5,080 bases of DNA from AB-137-C09 sp964458185 (lineage in GTDB: Bacteria; Pseudomonadota; Zetaproteobacteria; Mariprofundales; Mariprofundaceae). Location: positions 1 to 5,080 of the forward strand of contig CAYWFG010000050.1 of assembly GCA_964458185.1 (NCBI GenBank), given 5' to 3'. Below are positions 4,898 to 5,080 of the stretch, one piece after another. The notes beneath the pieces are model-generated. The model ran no database searches, was not told the DNA's origin, and saw only the letters and a program-made list of their open reading frames with translations. Made by a program: the position numbers and the translations under genes. Each line of letters begins with the position of its first letter. Position 1 is the first letter of the stretch.

Positions 4898-5080
4898 ATG
4901 AACCAATACTTGGATGACAGAAAAACGTCTTCCCGTCATCTACTGGCATCATCAAAAACAACGGACACAAAACAGCGTTAGTCGAGCCAAGTATCAATAG
5001 ACATGGACGCGTGCCAGTGAAGCATTTAAGGATGATCCGCTCACCGCAAAGATCACTGAAGGTGAACTTCAATCATGGGT
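4898..5080 (+). pseudogene. Possible broken gene start, running off the window edge
   Basis: I do not recognise this product. ATG at 4898 has a good Shine-Dalgarno (AGAGG, 4886-4890, 7-base spacing) but yields only 27 codons (MNQYLDDRKTSSRHLL and on) to a TAG at 4979-4981. The +1 frame, from ATG at 4914, looks more protein-like: MTEKRLPVIYWHHQ and on to AKYQ, then TAG at 4998-5000. After the stop, the same frame continues TWTRASEAFKDDPLTAKITE to the window end. Frame 4898 shifting into frame 4914 near 4910 and reading past one TAG would give an open frame of about 60 codons. Either a decayed gene or chance open frames would explain this; a third frame (GTG 5011, ATG 5032) is also open to the edge. 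No integrase or transposase motif is visible. Confidence 0.2.

Noticed and set aside
4806..5072. 88-codon minus-strand open frame in the tail
   Set aside because: Composition is odd (many Cys and Phe), there is no recognisable motif, and it covers the inverted repeat. No Shine-Dalgarno was seen, so I leave it unannotated, though it is not disproved.

Overview
The window reads as a chromosomal housekeeping segment from a gammaproteobacterium of moderate GC. Four well-conserved genes on the plus strand (rdgC, purB, secB, trpS) are followed by two stable-RNA genes (ssrA, tRNA-Arg). RdgC and SecB are typical of beta/gammaproteobacteria, PurB aligns residue for residue with the E. coli type at its N-terminus, and the tmRNA is the one-piece form. 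A genus cannot be fixed. The REP sequence at the left edge is of a kind I associate with sulfur- and methane-oxidising gammaproteobacteria, but that is a weak hint.

Layout. Positions 3-92 hold two REP-like hairpins in inverted orientation (a REPIN). A possible sigma70 promoter at 120-147 precedes rdgC (180-1085). purB (1088-2464) follows, with an ATGA overlap if its upstream ATG is used. secB (2457-2942) overlaps the end of purB by 8 bases, and trpS (2969-3991) comes 26 bases after secB behind a strong Shine-Dalgarno. The tight packing indicates one transcription unit joining a RecA-modulating DNA-binding protein, a purine biosynthesis enzyme, an export chaperone and an aminoacyl-tRNA synthetase. 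The common theme is growth-linked housekeeping, not a single pathway.

The 233-base gap after trpS carries no gene. It holds a 147-base element with imperfect terminal inverted repeats, probably a MITE-like insertion, and a weak promoter candidate for ssrA. ssrA (4225-4573) is a complete one-piece tmRNA with encoded CCA and a predicted degradation tag ANDDVELAYAA, which is atypical at its C-terminus. It ends in a strong intrinsic terminator, and tRNA-Arg(CCG) (4619-4695) starts only 9 bases later, with a second terminator behind it.

From about 4755 to the window end there is no confident gene. An inverted repeat with G/C tracts (4804-4883) precedes what looks like the start of a broken or interrupted reading frame (4898-5080, running off the edge). 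Its place downstream of a tRNA gene is compatible with accessory or integrated DNA, but no integrase or duplicated att site is visible. Nothing here is clearly a new biological system. The most noteworthy points are the unusual tmRNA tag built into a stop-codon hairpin, the four-cysteine (probably Fe-S) TrpRS, the Met-Trp-stop mini-ORF at the trpS start, and the unexplained tail.
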